DNA of 64,000 nt, taken from contig NZ_CP090977.1 of NCBI RefSeq assembly GCF_021513255.1, forward strand, positions 2,418,001 to 2,482,000, in the 5' to 3' direction. Below, in pieces: positions 7,947 to 16,307 of the stretch (position 1 is the first letter of the stretch; each line of letters begins with the position of its first letter). A program made the translations under genes and the position numbers. Source of the DNA: Planococcus sp. 107-1. GTDB taxonomy: Bacteria; Bacillota; Bacilli; Bacillales_A; Planococcaceae. The notes under the pieces are model-generated. The model saw nothing but the letters and a program-made list of their open reading frames with translations. It ran no database searches and was not told where the DNA came from.

Positions 7947-7989
7947 TCTTTTTCGTAATATTCGGACTTTTGACTGAGAGTTTAAAAAT

Positions 7990-8003
7990 TGAAAACGCTT
8001 TCT
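7990..8003. promoter_or_regulatory. cre-like CcpA box upstream of malic enzyme
   Basis: TGAAAACGCTTTCT matches the cre consensus TGWAANCGNTNWCA at 13 of 14 places. It lies about 45 bases upstream of the putative -35, a place where CcpA can activate (as for ackA/pta in B. subtilis) as well as repress. Confidence 0.5.
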
Positions 8004-8029
8004 TTTCGGTATTTTGGATCACAAACAAA

Positions 8030-8054
8030 AAAGCCCCATTAGGAGCTTTTTAGC
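8030..8054 (-). terminator. Terminator of the 109-aa gene
   Basis: Minus strand AAAAAGCTCC / GGGGCTTTTTT hairpin with T run, 15 bases after the stop of the small gene. Confidence 0.7.
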
Positions 8055-8069
8055 TTCATGTTAAGATTT

Positions 8070-8399
8070 TCATAAATGAAACGATTCATCGTAAATCGGT
8101 TTCATATGCAAATCGAATTTGCCTTTTACTTCCTCAATATCGTAAATGTTTCCGGGAACTTCACCTTTTTCGATTTTATCAATATGCGTCTTTACAAGAT
8201 CGGCAAAATATTTTCCGCAAGCGACGTCATTGGGGTATTGCGCTTTTACTCTTTCCACAAGTTCTTCACTCATAATTTCCTTAAAGGCATAATACAAGGC
8301 TGCATTTATAAGCGTCAATGAATCTTTGCCAGCATACGAAACGAAATAATAATTGCCATACCGGTCTTTTAACAAATCCCTTTTCGCTACAACTTCCAT
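8070..8399 (-). CDS. Conserved-looking small soluble protein, unknown function
   Basis: The product has 109 residues from ATG 8399, with AAGGAG about 10 bases upstream; an in-frame GTG at 8408 lies too close to that site. The protein is a soluble alpha/beta mix (MEVVAKRDLLKDRYGNYYFVSYAGK, LINAALYYAFKEIMSEEL, a basic-acidic C-half) without membrane segments or metal motifs. It has its own terminator and no operon partner. I do not recognise the family. Confidence 0.65.
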   Translation of the reverse strand: MEVVAKRDLLKDRYGNYYFVSYAGKDSLTLINAALYYAFKEIMSEELVERVKAQYPNDVACGKYFADLVKTHIDKIEKGEVPGNIYDIEEVKGKFDLHMKPIYDESFHL

Positions 8400-8501
8400 T
8401 TCATCCACTCTCCTTATGTCCTTTGTGATTCCATACCCTTAGCCCTTCTTCAAAAAACGTTTACCCCTAGATTCTCAATCGGAGTAAGCTTTTCCTCCAT
8501 A

Positions 8502-8535
8502 GAAAAAGCCAGTGGCACTTGCCACTGGCTCCTTT
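8502..8535 (-). terminator. Terminator of the YeiH-like transporter gene
   Basis: GGAGCCAGTGGCAAGTGCCACTGGC-type hairpin (arms GCCAGTGGCA / TGCCACTGGC) followed by T run on the minus strand. Confidence 0.85.
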
Positions 8536-8542
8536 GTATTAT

Positions 8543-9685
8543 TTACACGGAAATCAATCCGCCAAATAACGATATCAGCAGTAAACTGACCATCCCGACG
8601 GAAATGGCTGCGATAAATCCGATATAGAATGGCTTAATGCCCATTCCTTTAAATACTTTCAAATTCGTACCAAGCCCTACTGCTGCCATCGCTAGGCCGA
8701 GCATGTAAGTAGAACCGAACGAACTCCAAAAACTATAGAAACTTTCCCAAGTACCCGGATCCCATATTCCAAAAGCCGAGCCGGAAGAAGCCATTGTAGA
8801 ATCACCGATTGTCCGCAACAATGACAAGAATAAAAATCCTAAAATAAACAATGGGAATAATTTATACCATTTCGGCAATTGGGCTGCCTGTCCATTTTCT
8901 TTGTTGTTCCGGTAGAACAAGAACGAAACAAACGGGATGACTGCAATGATAAAAACATTGCGGGTCAGTTTGGTGATGGTTGCAACATCTACCACTGTTG
9001 ATGAATTATATAATTGATCGTATATTAAGGCTGCACCTGTGACTTGCGCAGTGTCATGGATAGCCGTTCCAAGGAATAACCCGGCTTTTATCGGCTCATC
9101 CGCGAAAAAAGCATTGGCCAAGTACGGATAAAAAAGCATGCCAAGCAAACCGAAAATCGTGATATTGGCGACTGCATAAGAAATCTCATTTTCCTTCGCT
9201 TTAATGACGGGTGCTGTCGCCATAATGGCTGTAACGCCGCAAATCCCGGTGCCTGTAGCGATTAAAGTCCCTAATCGCTTGGATTGATTCATTTTTGCTG
9301 TAAAAAATAATGTGACAAAAAGTCCTACGGAAATACATGCCACAATGAGCGGCAATCCCCATGCCCCTAATTTTAAAGCTTCGGTCATGCTCAGACGCAA
9401 ACCAAGCAAAATAATTCCCGCACGCAATGCATATTTAAGGGCAAAACTGATTCCTTTAGCAAATGCATCCGGCAAACCGATAAGATTGCGGATCAGGATT
9501 CCGAGAACGATGGCTACAAAAATGCCTGATATCGGGCTAGCACCGCCTTCCGGTAAAATTCCCGCAGCCTGCAATCCGATGCCAATCCAATCCGCACCGA
9601 TGATTCCTGCCATCATGACAATAAAACAAAGCACTAAACCTGGAATCAGGCGGAGAATAGATGCTTTCTTACCATTTTCAACCAT
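8543..9685 (-). CDS. YeiH/UPF0324 family membrane transporter (putative sulfate exporter family)
   Basis: A 380-residue integral membrane protein with about ten hydrophobic helices. Family marks are GIFVAIVLGILIRNLIGLP, YALRAGIILLGLRLSM, LIATGTGICGVTAIMATAPV (repeated glycine/threonine motif) and GLFLGTAIHDTAQVTGAA. Members have been proposed to export sulfate or related anions; that is not proven for most. The start MVENGKK at 9685 has GAGGAG 10 bases upstream; the ATG at 9703 has none. No LysR regulator adjoins it, unlike the E. coli yeiH arrangement. Confidence 0.85.
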   Translation of the reverse strand: MVENGKKASILRLIPGLVLCFIVMMAGIIGADWIGIGLQAAGILPEGGASPISGIFVAIVLGILIRNLIGLPDAFAKGISFALKYALRAGIILLGLRLSMTEALKLGAWGLPLIVACISVGLFVTLFFTAKMNQSKRLGTLIATGTGICGVTAIMATAPVIKAKENEISYAVANITIFGLLGMLFYPYLANAFFADEPIKAGLFLGTAIHDTAQVTGAALIYDQLYNSSTVVDVATITKLTRNVFIIAVIPFVSFLFYRNNKENGQAAQLPKWYKLFPLFILGFLFLSLLRTIGDSTMASSGSAFGIWDPGTWESFYSFWSSFGSTYMLGLAMAAVGLGTNLKVFKGMGIKPFYIGFIAAISVGMVSLLLISLFGGLISV

Positions 9686-9779
9686 AATACTTCTGCTCCT
9701 CATCTCTAACTAGTCTTTTTCTATCGTAACATTTCCAAAGCATTTCGGGGAACGAACAGGCTTCTGAAGCACACCATGA

Positions 9780-9808
9780 AAAAAGAACAGGAATTTCTTC
9801 CTGTCCCA
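9780..9808 (-). terminator. Terminator of the CapK-like/kinase operon
   Basis: GGACAGGAAG / TTCCTGTTC hairpin with T run on the minus strand, 17 bases after the stop. Confidence 0.7.
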
Positions 9809-9824
9809 CCTTTGAAATCATACT

Positions 9825-11183
9825 TTAATTAGCCAGTTTATTAATGATGAGCTGAAAATCTTCGTCCATATTTTTAGGCATTTCTTCAACCACCCGGATA
9901 TTAAATTTCATATCCTGGCTGAATGCAGACTGCAAGTTTTGATGAATCGTTTTGGAGAGTTCATTTGTATAGGTTTCCCCGGCTTCCACAAACACTTCAA
10001 TCTCTTCCTTTTTATGCTGGACAAATTGCATTTTCTTTACACTTTCGGAAAACGCAATGTCGGTTTCATCCAACTGAGGCAATTGCACTTTTATATTATC
10101 CGCTATGGTTAAACAGCTTGAATCGGATTCTTTGCGGCATTCAATGATGGGCTGAGACGATCCACATGTACAATTTGCAGCCCCATTATTCAGCTCAGCA
10201 TATACCCCAGTTTTACAACGGATGATCGGCGTTCCGTAGCTCATAAAATTGGTGACAATCATTTCCCCGTCTTCAGCCAATTCAATGATACCGGCTCTTG
10301 GGTGGATGTGAAACTTTCCTGTTGAGCATTCGGACATGATCGGAAATTCGTAAGAAGGGACAAAATAAGTGCGCACGGGACAGGTAAAAGCTTTTTCGAT
10401 TTCTATTTGCTGAGCCGGTTCCATCAACCCACCTTGCAGAAAGATTGCTTGCGGCGAGAATGCCAGTTTCTCCTTTGTTTCGTTCAAAAAAATGGCAAGC
10501 TTATATAAGATCGGAGAAGTTCCAGTGATAAAGGCAGGTTGAAATTCATTCAGGTTTCGTATATACAATTCGGCATTCTCTTGTGTGCAATGATAGTTCG
10601 AATATAACCGAATATTTTCCGGACGGTTATCCCGCCAATAGGCTTTCTTTTGCTGAGCTTTTGGAACAATCTTTCTGGAAGTAAAAATCGCTTGTTTCAT
10701 TGCCCTGGAGGCTCCACCATCCTGCTGTTTGTAAAAATCCATAAACGCATTGCGCTTTTGAATATCTTCTTTTGTGAGCAGAAACTTCAGCGGAACCCCT
10801 TCTCGGTCAATTTCGTGGGCAACGGCAGCAGCCGCGCCCTCTACTGCATGCATCTGATGAATATGCTGTTGAATGGCTTCTCTGTCCAGTAAGGGAAGTT
10901 TCGGCAAATCACCGATTCCCTGAATCGCCTTTAACTCAATCCCTTGATAAATCTTCCGATAGAATGGGCTCTGCCCGATTGAATGCTCCAGCAGTCTGCG
11001 AAATTCATTCCACCGGGCTTCTTCTCCACGTTCAACATTTGTTTTGGACATAAGTTCGCGCATCAAGGCCGCATAAGTATCCCCATATCGCTCTTCTTTC
11101 ACCTTTTTGTTTTCAACGCTTATATAAAGATTTTGGAAGTATATCGGCAAATGATTATAGATAATCGATAAGAAATTTTGCAA
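9825..11183 (-). CDS. CapK/PaaK-like adenylate-forming family protein with degenerate active site
   Basis: The fold is recognisable as phenylacetate-CoA-ligase/CapK-like: SPFYRKIYQG, LPKLPLLDREAIQQH, FLLTKEDIQKRNAFMDFY, FQPAFITGTSPILYKLA. Two normally catalytic stretches are altered. The phosphate-binding TSGSTGxP loop reads HEIDREGVP, and the R-x-x-TGD motif reads RCKTGVY. A CTCGSS cysteine pair follows. The TTG start at 11183 has AAAGGAGG 7 bases upstream; longer frames run into the kinase gene. It lies 16 bases after the tyrosine kinase gene and is probably co-transcribed. In capsule loci CapK-like proteins have an unsettled role; here activation of an acid looks doubtful, so a binding or scaffold role is possible. 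Confidence 0.75.
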   Translation of the reverse strand: MQNFLSIIYNHLPIYFQNLYISVENKKVKEERYGDTYAALMRELMSKTNVERGEEARWNEFRRLLEHSIGQSPFYRKIYQGIELKAIQGIGDLPKLPLLDREAIQQHIHQMHAVEGAAAAVAHEIDREGVPLKFLLTKEDIQKRNAFMDFYKQQDGGASRAMKQAIFTSRKIVPKAQQKKAYWRDNRPENIRLYSNYHCTQENAELYIRNLNEFQPAFITGTSPILYKLAIFLNETKEKLAFSPQAIFLQGGLMEPAQQIEIEKAFTCPVRTYFVPSYEFPIMSECSTGKFHIHPRAGIIELAEDGEMIVTNFMSYGTPIIRCKTGVYAELNNGAANCTCGSSQPIIECRKESDSSCLTIADNIKVQLPQLDETDIAFSESVKKMQFVQHKKEEIEVFVEAGETYTNELSKTIHQNLQSAFSQDMKFNIRVVEEMPKNMDEDFQLIINKLAN

Positions 11184-11199
11184 TGCACTTCCTCCTTTG

Positions 11200-11892
11200 C
11201 TACTGATGGTAGTCCTCATAATATTGGTTATTCTCCAATTCATGATTGTTTAAGATAACACCTAAAATAGTGGCTTTTGAGGAGATTAATGCCTCTTTTG
11301 CTTTCACGATTCTTTTTTTATCGGTTTTCCCGCTGCTCACTACCAAAACGGTGCCATCGCATTTGTTGGCTAAAATCTTCGAATCTGCAATGGTCAAAAT
11401 AGACGGCGAATCGAAAATGATGACATCGTAATATTTTTTCATTTCCGTCATTAATTGTTCCAAAGCGGCAGTTCCTAAAAGTTCTGCAGGATTGGACGGG
11501 ACATGGCCACATGGAAGTACTTCCAAGCCGACAATGCCAGTTCGCTTAACCGTATCCAGAAGTTCGCCTTTTTTCAGAAGCAAGCTCGAAAAACCATTGC
11601 GGCTTGCAATACCGAAAAAATGATGGACTGAGGGCCTGCGCATATTCCCATCCACCAATAGAACTTTTTTGCCCGATTCTGCGTAGACAATGGCTATATT
11701 CAAAGCAGTTGTGGTCTTCCCTTCCCCATTCTCAGCGGAAGTGAATAGAATGGTTCTTACATTCGAATGCGGCATCGTAAAATTCAAGTTTGTGCGTATG
11801 CTTCTATATTGCTCAGCAGCAAGCGAATTCGTTTTTGGTATTTCAATCGGCTTACTCCCGCTTGCCCGCTTCGTTTTCTTTTGAATCCCCAT
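11200..11892 (-). CDS. CpsD/CapB-family bacterial tyrosine kinase
   Basis: This is a cytoplasmic P-loop tyrosine kinase that normally works with a CpsC/CapA membrane activator to control polysaccharide polymer length. Residues about 22-35 carry LAAEQYRSIRTNLNF, the Walker A is NGEGKTTTALN, Walker A' is LLVDGNMRRP and Walker B is VIIFDSP. The tail ends in a tyrosine cluster (YYEDYHQ), the usual autophosphorylation site. The start at 11892 has GGAGGAG about 10 bases upstream; upstream in-frame codons lack a site. No CpsC/CapA-type activator gene is adjacent, which is unusual; it could be elsewhere. Confidence 0.85.
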   Translation of the reverse strand: MGIQKKTKRASGSKPIEIPKTNSLAAEQYRSIRTNLNFTMPHSNVRTILFTSAENGEGKTTTALNIAIVYAESGKKVLLVDGNMRRPSVHHFFGIASRNGFSSLLLKKGELLDTVKRTGIVGLEVLPCGHVPSNPAELLGTAALEQLMTEMKKYYDVIIFDSPSILTIADSKILANKCDGTVLVVSSGKTDKKRIVKAKEALISSKATILGVILNNHELENNQYYEDYHQ

Positions 11893-11990
11893 CGGGTGCC
11901 AACTCCTCCGTACTGCAAGATTTCCGCTCGCCTTTCTTAAACGAGCAGTTCCTCTTGGCAAACATCGTTTGCTTGAATGTCATTGAAGCT

Positions 11991-12689
11991 TCAATTCATG
12001 TTATGGGCGAATTTATAGCCGAACCCTCGAATGGTGCGGATATAAATTGGATTAGCAGGATCTTTTTCGACTTTTCTTCTCAGGTTGCTAATATGGACCT
12101 TTACCGTTTGAAGTTCGCCAGCGGAATAATAGCCCCATATTTGGTTATATAGCTGTTCAGCTGTCCAAACCCGATTCGGTTGTTGGGCCAGCAATAAGAG
12201 CAGCTGAAACTCTTTGTGATTTAAGTGAATAGGGTTGCCACCTATATACACTTGCCTTGCATCTGCATGAATATGTAAATCCCCGTAACGAAGTACTGTT
12301 AAATCGACCGTTTCCTGCGTCCATCCCGTTCTTCTTAAAACAGCTCGGATTCTTGCTTCCAGCTCGTTGAAATCAAAAGGCTTTGTAATGAAATCATCTC
12401 CGCCTGCATCTAGGCTTTGAATTTTGAAAGACAACTCTTTCCGATAACTGATGAAAAGGATAGGCAGCCTTGAACGGGAACGAATTTTTGCACAGACTTC
12501 CAAGCTATTGATGCCTGGCATTTCCGCATCCAATAAAATCAAATCCGGTTCTCTTATTTTAAGAAGTTCAATGACTTCAGAACCTTCGTTTACCTCTATG
12601 ACTTTATATCCTTTCTCCTTTAAAAACGTATGGATCAACTCCCGTACCCACTTTTCCTCTTGGATTACCATGACTGTCGCGCTTATCAT
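11991..12689 (-). CDS. OmpR/PhoB-family response regulator (orphan)
   Basis: Receiver domain (1-115) with phosphoacceptor Asp54 (LILLDAEMPG) and Lys103 (ITKPFDF), followed by a winged-helix DNA-binding domain (about 130-230; KEFQLLLLLAQQPNRVWTAEQL ... RTIRGFGYKF). The acidic pair that normally helps bind Mg near residue 10 reads QEE rather than DDE, and the conserved Thr after strand four is Ser. AGGAGG lies 8 bases upstream. No histidine kinase gene is next to it. Position between the tyrosine kinase and the divergent LCP gene suggests control of cell-surface polymer genes; this is inference. Confidence 0.85.
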   Translation of the reverse strand: MISATVMVIQEEKWVRELIHTFLKEKGYKVIEVNEGSEVIELLKIREPDLILLDAEMPGINSLEVCAKIRSRSRLPILFISYRKELSFKIQSLDAGGDDFITKPFDFNELEARIRAVLRRTGWTQETVDLTVLRYGDLHIHADARQVYIGGNPIHLNHKEFQLLLLLAQQPNRVWTAEQLYNQIWGYYSAGELQTVKVHISNLRRKVEKDPANPIYIRTIRGFGYKFAHNMN

Positions 12690-12986
12690 CCCTTTTCCTC
12701 CTATCCGAAATCCGCCAGACCGGTAATATCTAAATCATTCTAGTTTAATTAATAAAATATTCAGAAATTATAGAATCACCAATATTCCATTTTATGGACC
12801 GAGTGTAGGTTTATTCGTACAAAAATCATACCATTTTTATCATTAAAAAAGTATATTAATTTTTCGGAAAATTCAAATAAAACTATTGACCTAATTAAGA
12901 AATCGGTTTACCCTATAAAAAAGAACCTTAGTGGTTCAAATGTCTCTCATTCCTTTTCTTAGAAATTTCCTAAAAGGAGAATGCAA
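12690..12986. other. AT-rich divergent promoter region
   Basis: About 300 bases without a gene between the response regulator and the LCP gene. It is strongly AT-rich. On the plus strand TTGACC (12888) and a CCTATAAAAAA stretch are possible promoter elements, but their spacing (22 bases) does not fit a standard sigma A promoter. No small gene or repeat was seen. Confidence 0.5.
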
Positions 12987-13910
12987 ATGGCTAATTATCC
13001 TGTAAAGCCTAAAAAGAAAAGATACACAAAGTGGCTTTTGATTGCTCTCGCTTCTTTCGTCCTTGTAATATCCCTTGGCCTGATGGCTTTGTTTCCAAAA
13101 GCTACAAGTACCTTAGACGAAATTCACGAACCTTTAACCCGCCAAGTATCAGCTAAGCGGCCTGAAAAGATTGTATTAGAAGAGAAAGAACCGCTGTCCA
13201 TCTTGCTGCTGGGGGTTGATGAGCGGGAAAATGATAAAGGGAGATCGGACACGATTGTGGTTCTTACGGTTAACCCCTCTGCCCAGTCGATTAAAATGGT
13301 CAGTATTCCAAGAGACACTTATACCGAAATAGCGGATATGGGCAGATACGATAAAATTAATCATGCATTCGCTTTCGGTGGTGCCGAAATGTCTTTGGAA
13401 ACGGTAGAACAGTTATTGGATATTCCCATCGACTATGTGATGCAAATCAATATGGAAGGTTTTAAAGACATTATTGATGCTCTTGACGGAATCACCGTCA
13501 ACAATGAATTTGCTTTCGATGGATTTAGCGAAGGTGAAATTTTACTGAGCGGCGAAGATGCCTTAGACTTTGTTCGAATGAGAAAAGAAGATCCTGATGG
13601 TGATTTTGGAAGGCAGAATCGCCAAAAGCAAGTTTTGAAAAGTGTTTTAGCAAAAACCGCTTCCGCCAATACCCTTTTCAATTATTCCAAAATCATGGAT
13701 GCTCTAGGAGACAACGTTAAAACCAATATGAGCTTTTCAGAGATGATGGATGTTCAAAGCAATTACCGTTCAGCCATCAACTCCATTGAACAGCTCAATT
13801 TTGAAAGAGGCAGCGGAGAAATAATGAATGGCATTTGGTATTACCGAATGGATGACGGAGAACTTACGGAAGTACAAAATCTTTTAAAAGAACATCTAGA
13901 GATGGAATAA
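12987..13910 (+). CDS. LytR-CpsA-Psr (LCP) family cell wall polymer ligase
   Basis: Membrane-anchored enzyme that transfers teichoic acid or capsule from undecaprenyl-diphosphate to peptidoglycan. A basic N-tail, one membrane helix (WLLIALASFVLVISLGLMALF) and a long extracellular LCP domain are seen. Key arginine/aspartate motifs are present: LLGVDERENDKGRSDTIVVLTVNP, VSIPRDTYTEI, KINHAFAFGG, and the late DFVRMRKEDPDGDFGRQNRQ cluster. ATG at 12987 is 8 bases from AAAGGAG; the ATG at 12981 is too close. The length of 307 aa is usual. The neighbouring kinase and response regulator are divergent and may belong to the same surface programme. Confidence 0.9.
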   Translation: MANYPVKPKKKRYTKWLLIALASFVLVISLGLMALFPKATSTLDEIHEPLTRQVSAKRPEKIVLEEKEPLSILLLGVDERENDKGRSDTIVVLTVNPSAQSIKMVSIPRDTYTEIADMGRYDKINHAFAFGGAEMSLETVEQLLDIPIDYVMQINMEGFKDIIDALDGITVNNEFAFDGFSEGEILLSGEDALDFVRMRKEDPDGDFGRQNRQKQVLKSVLAKTASANTLFNYSKIMDALGDNVKTNMSFSEMMDVQSNYRSAINSIEQLNFERGSGEIMNGIWYYRMDDGELTEVQNLLKEHLEME

Positions 13911-13953
13911 AAATAAGCAAGGCTTCTGCTGTTCGCAGAGCCTTGCTTATAAT
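13911..13953. terminator. Bidirectional terminator after the LCP gene
   Basis: ATAAGCAAGGCTTCTGC / GCAGAGCCTTGCTTAT, a 16-pair hairpin with one mismatch and A/T-rich ends. Confidence 0.8.
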
Positions 13954-14010
13954 TGGTTTATTGTGGGTTAGCTTTATTCAACCTTGCCATTTGTTATAAG
14001 ATCACCTTGG

Positions 14011-15009
14011 TTACTTTTTCGGAGCAAGCTCCACCGCTTGTCGCAGAGCTTCTACTAAACTCTTTTCATCGGCAATTCCAGTGCCAGCAATATCAAAAGC
14101 TGTGCCGTGATCAACACTTGTACGGATAATCGGCAAACCTACAGTAATATTCACTCCTGCTTCCAAACCGAGAACTTTGACAGGCGCATGCCCCTGGTCA
14201 TGGTACATCGCAACCACTATATCAAAATCGCCTCGCACCGTGCGGAAAAACAAAGTGTCAGCCGGCAATGGCCCTTGAACGTTGATGCCTTGGGCTATTG
14301 CTTTTTCTACTGCCGGTATCACCTTCTCTTCCTCTTCGCCATAACCGAATAATCCATTTTCCCCTGCATGTGGATTAATTCCACAGACTGCAATTTTCGG
14401 GTTTTCAATTCCTGCTTTCGTCAACGTTTCATGAGCCAATTGAATAACATGAAGCACACGTTCCGGATTTATCATTTTAATCGCATCAACAATGCCTACA
14501 TGAGTAGTCACATGAATTACTTTTAAATTTGGCGCAGAAAGCATCATCGAATAGTCTTTCGTTCCGGTCAATTCTGCTAAAATTTCCGTATGGCCAGGAT
14601 AGCGATGACCGCCTTTTTGCAATGCTTCTTTATTTAGCGGAGCTGTACATATTGCGTCAATTTCCTTGTCATTTGCTAAGTTGATAGCTTTTGACAAATA
14701 TTGAAATGCCGCATCTCCCGCTGCGGCTGATACTTCTCCAATTGGCAGATCAATTGGCAATAACTTTAAGTCTAAGCAATCAATCGTATCTTTTTCAAAT
14801 TTAGCTTCAGAAGGATGCGATATGCGGTTTATGATTTTAGTACTGCCTGTATATTGTTTAGCACGTTCTAAAATGTCGGCATCTCCAATAACGAATGAAT
14901 GGCTTGTTTCGAATACGATGTCATGCTCGAAACTCTTCAAGATAATTTCTGGCCCTACTCCAGCTGCATCCCCCATCGTAATGCCTATAACCGGTTTAGT
15001 TGTCTGCAT
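14011..15009 (-). CDS. PdxA2-type dehydrogenase (four-carbon acid sugar 4-phosphate dehydrogenase)
   Basis: The PdxA-fold enzyme has 332 residues with metal-binding motifs HRYPGHTEIL, VTTHVG and MYHDQGHAPVK, plus GITMGDAAGVGPEI at the start. PdxA itself makes vitamin B6, but the neighbouring DUF1537 kinase and KdgT permease place this copy in catabolism. There, PdxA2 enzymes oxidise and decarboxylate D-threonate or D-erythronate 4-phosphate to dihydroxyacetone phosphate. The ATG overlaps the last 14 bases of the kinase gene. Which four-carbon acid is used cannot be read from the sequence. Confidence 0.85.
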   Translation of the reverse strand: MQTTKPVIGITMGDAAGVGPEIILKSFEHDIVFETSHSFVIGDADILERAKQYTGSTKIINRISHPSEAKFEKDTIDCLDLKLLPIDLPIGEVSAAAGDAAFQYLSKAINLANDKEIDAICTAPLNKEALQKGGHRYPGHTEILAELTGTKDYSMMLSAPNLKVIHVTTHVGIVDAIKMINPERVLHVIQLAHETLTKAGIENPKIAVCGINPHAGENGLFGYGEEEEKVIPAVEKAIAQGINVQGPLPADTLFFRTVRGDFDIVVAMYHDQGHAPVKVLGLEAGVNITVGLPIIRTSVDHGTAFDIAGTGIADEKSLVEALRQAVELAPKK

Positions 15010-16293
15010 CTAATCCTGCTCCCTTCAGATAATTCACTGTGTTCGATAATGATTCGGCAACTCCGAACCCTCCCGCTTTTGTAACGACAATCAGTTCTTT
15101 TCCATTTCTGCTCACCCGGCCAAGAGGTAATCCAGCCTCTACTTCAAAACGCAATTCCAGATCGTAAATCCCCAATACATTGCAAATGTCTTTGGCAGTG
15201 TCTCCGCCCGTCATTACGAGAGCATTAAATGCTGACAAACCCATAGCTTCTTGTACAAGATGGCCCAATCCTTTTGAAATTCCTTTAGCCGTTTGATTTG
15301 CAGAATGGCCATGGATGGTTGCCCACTCTTTTACTTTATCGCGATTCTGTTGGTAAGCGCCAACGTAAATAACTGCACTGTCCCACCCATCTTCACGTTT
15401 CAATGATTCAAGCATGGCAACTGGCTCTTGAGAATTTTCAAGCAGCATGATTGGATCTATCTCGATCATTTTAGTGCGCGATCGCTTTTTTAAAATTTCT
15501 ATTTGCTCTCGAGTTTGAGCGGATAAGCTCCCCGATATAACAAGAACTTTTTCGATTGGCACCTCAAGAACGCGGTGAATTGGCTTTCATCTCCAAACTC
15601 TCCGTATAGATGATTAATCATACCAGCTGATCCAGCCCAGCCCAGGTTCAAATTTAGGTTTTTTTCAATATTTGCCAGTAAAGCGAAATCAGCTTCTTCC
15701 TTAACATCACAAACGATCCATTGAACACCTTTCGCTACTTGATCAAGCACCCATTTCTCAGGATGATCTCCATGCAGCTGTTCTGTTTTCAACACAGCAA
15801 TATCAACGTTTTCACGAGCTACTAAATCGGGAATGTAACTATGCCGAACTGGCGTTTTAGGGTCTCGTCCAAACTCTGTATCGGCTACAGGTACGCCGTT
15901 TACATATAAAATACCATTTTCCACCGTTCTTCCCATGCTAGGAAAGGCGGGTGCAATAAGTATGACATCCACTTCCGCGGCATCTTGCATGGCTTTGAGT
16001 TCTGCAGAAACAGATCCTCTTAGAGTCGAATCCACTTTTTTATAAAACTGGCTGACTCCACGGGCTTTAAGCTGGTTAATCTCTTTTACAACCGTTTCAT
16101 AAGCCTCGTTCTCTTCCATTGCCCGGCTATTCGTATCTACAATCCAGACATCAATCTCGTTATTCGGCCTAGCAATTTCGTTTTCAACATTTGCCAAGAC
16201 GACTCGGGATTTAAGTCCTTTTTGAGCGAGCCTAACCCCCGAATCATTAGCTCCTGTAAAATCATCTGCAATGATGCCAATCTGAGTTGCCAA
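14996..16293 (-). pseudogene. Four-carbon acid sugar kinase (DUF1537 family), single-base frameshift
   Basis: The N-part reads IGIIADDFTGANDSGV, VDTNSRAM, KKVDSTLRG and AFPSMGRTVENG. The C-part reads VLVISGSLSAQTREQ, GLVMTGG-like ALVMTGGDTAKD, and GGFG. Together they make a normal 430-residue kinase that phosphorylates threonate/erythronate-type acids. The two parts are in different frames; they join if one G is added to the GG at 15562-15563 (minus strand TTGAGGTGCC), giving FLRVPIEKVLVISGS. Without that base the N-part ends at 15499. The TTG start at 16293 has AAAGGAG 9 bases upstream. Either a sequencing indel or a real mutation; domains on both sides show no other decay. Confidence 0.8.
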
Positions 16294-16307
16294 ATTCCGC
16301 CACTCCT

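Noticed and set aside
12888-12930. Sigma A promoter before the LCP gene (TTGACC ... TATAAA)
   Set aside because: The spacer is 22 bases, too long for a standard promoter; kept only as a note on the intergenic region.
15499-15562. Split kinase as two independently translated proteins
   Set aside because: The second part has only a GTG without a ribosome binding site, and one added G rebuilds the family sequence exactly.
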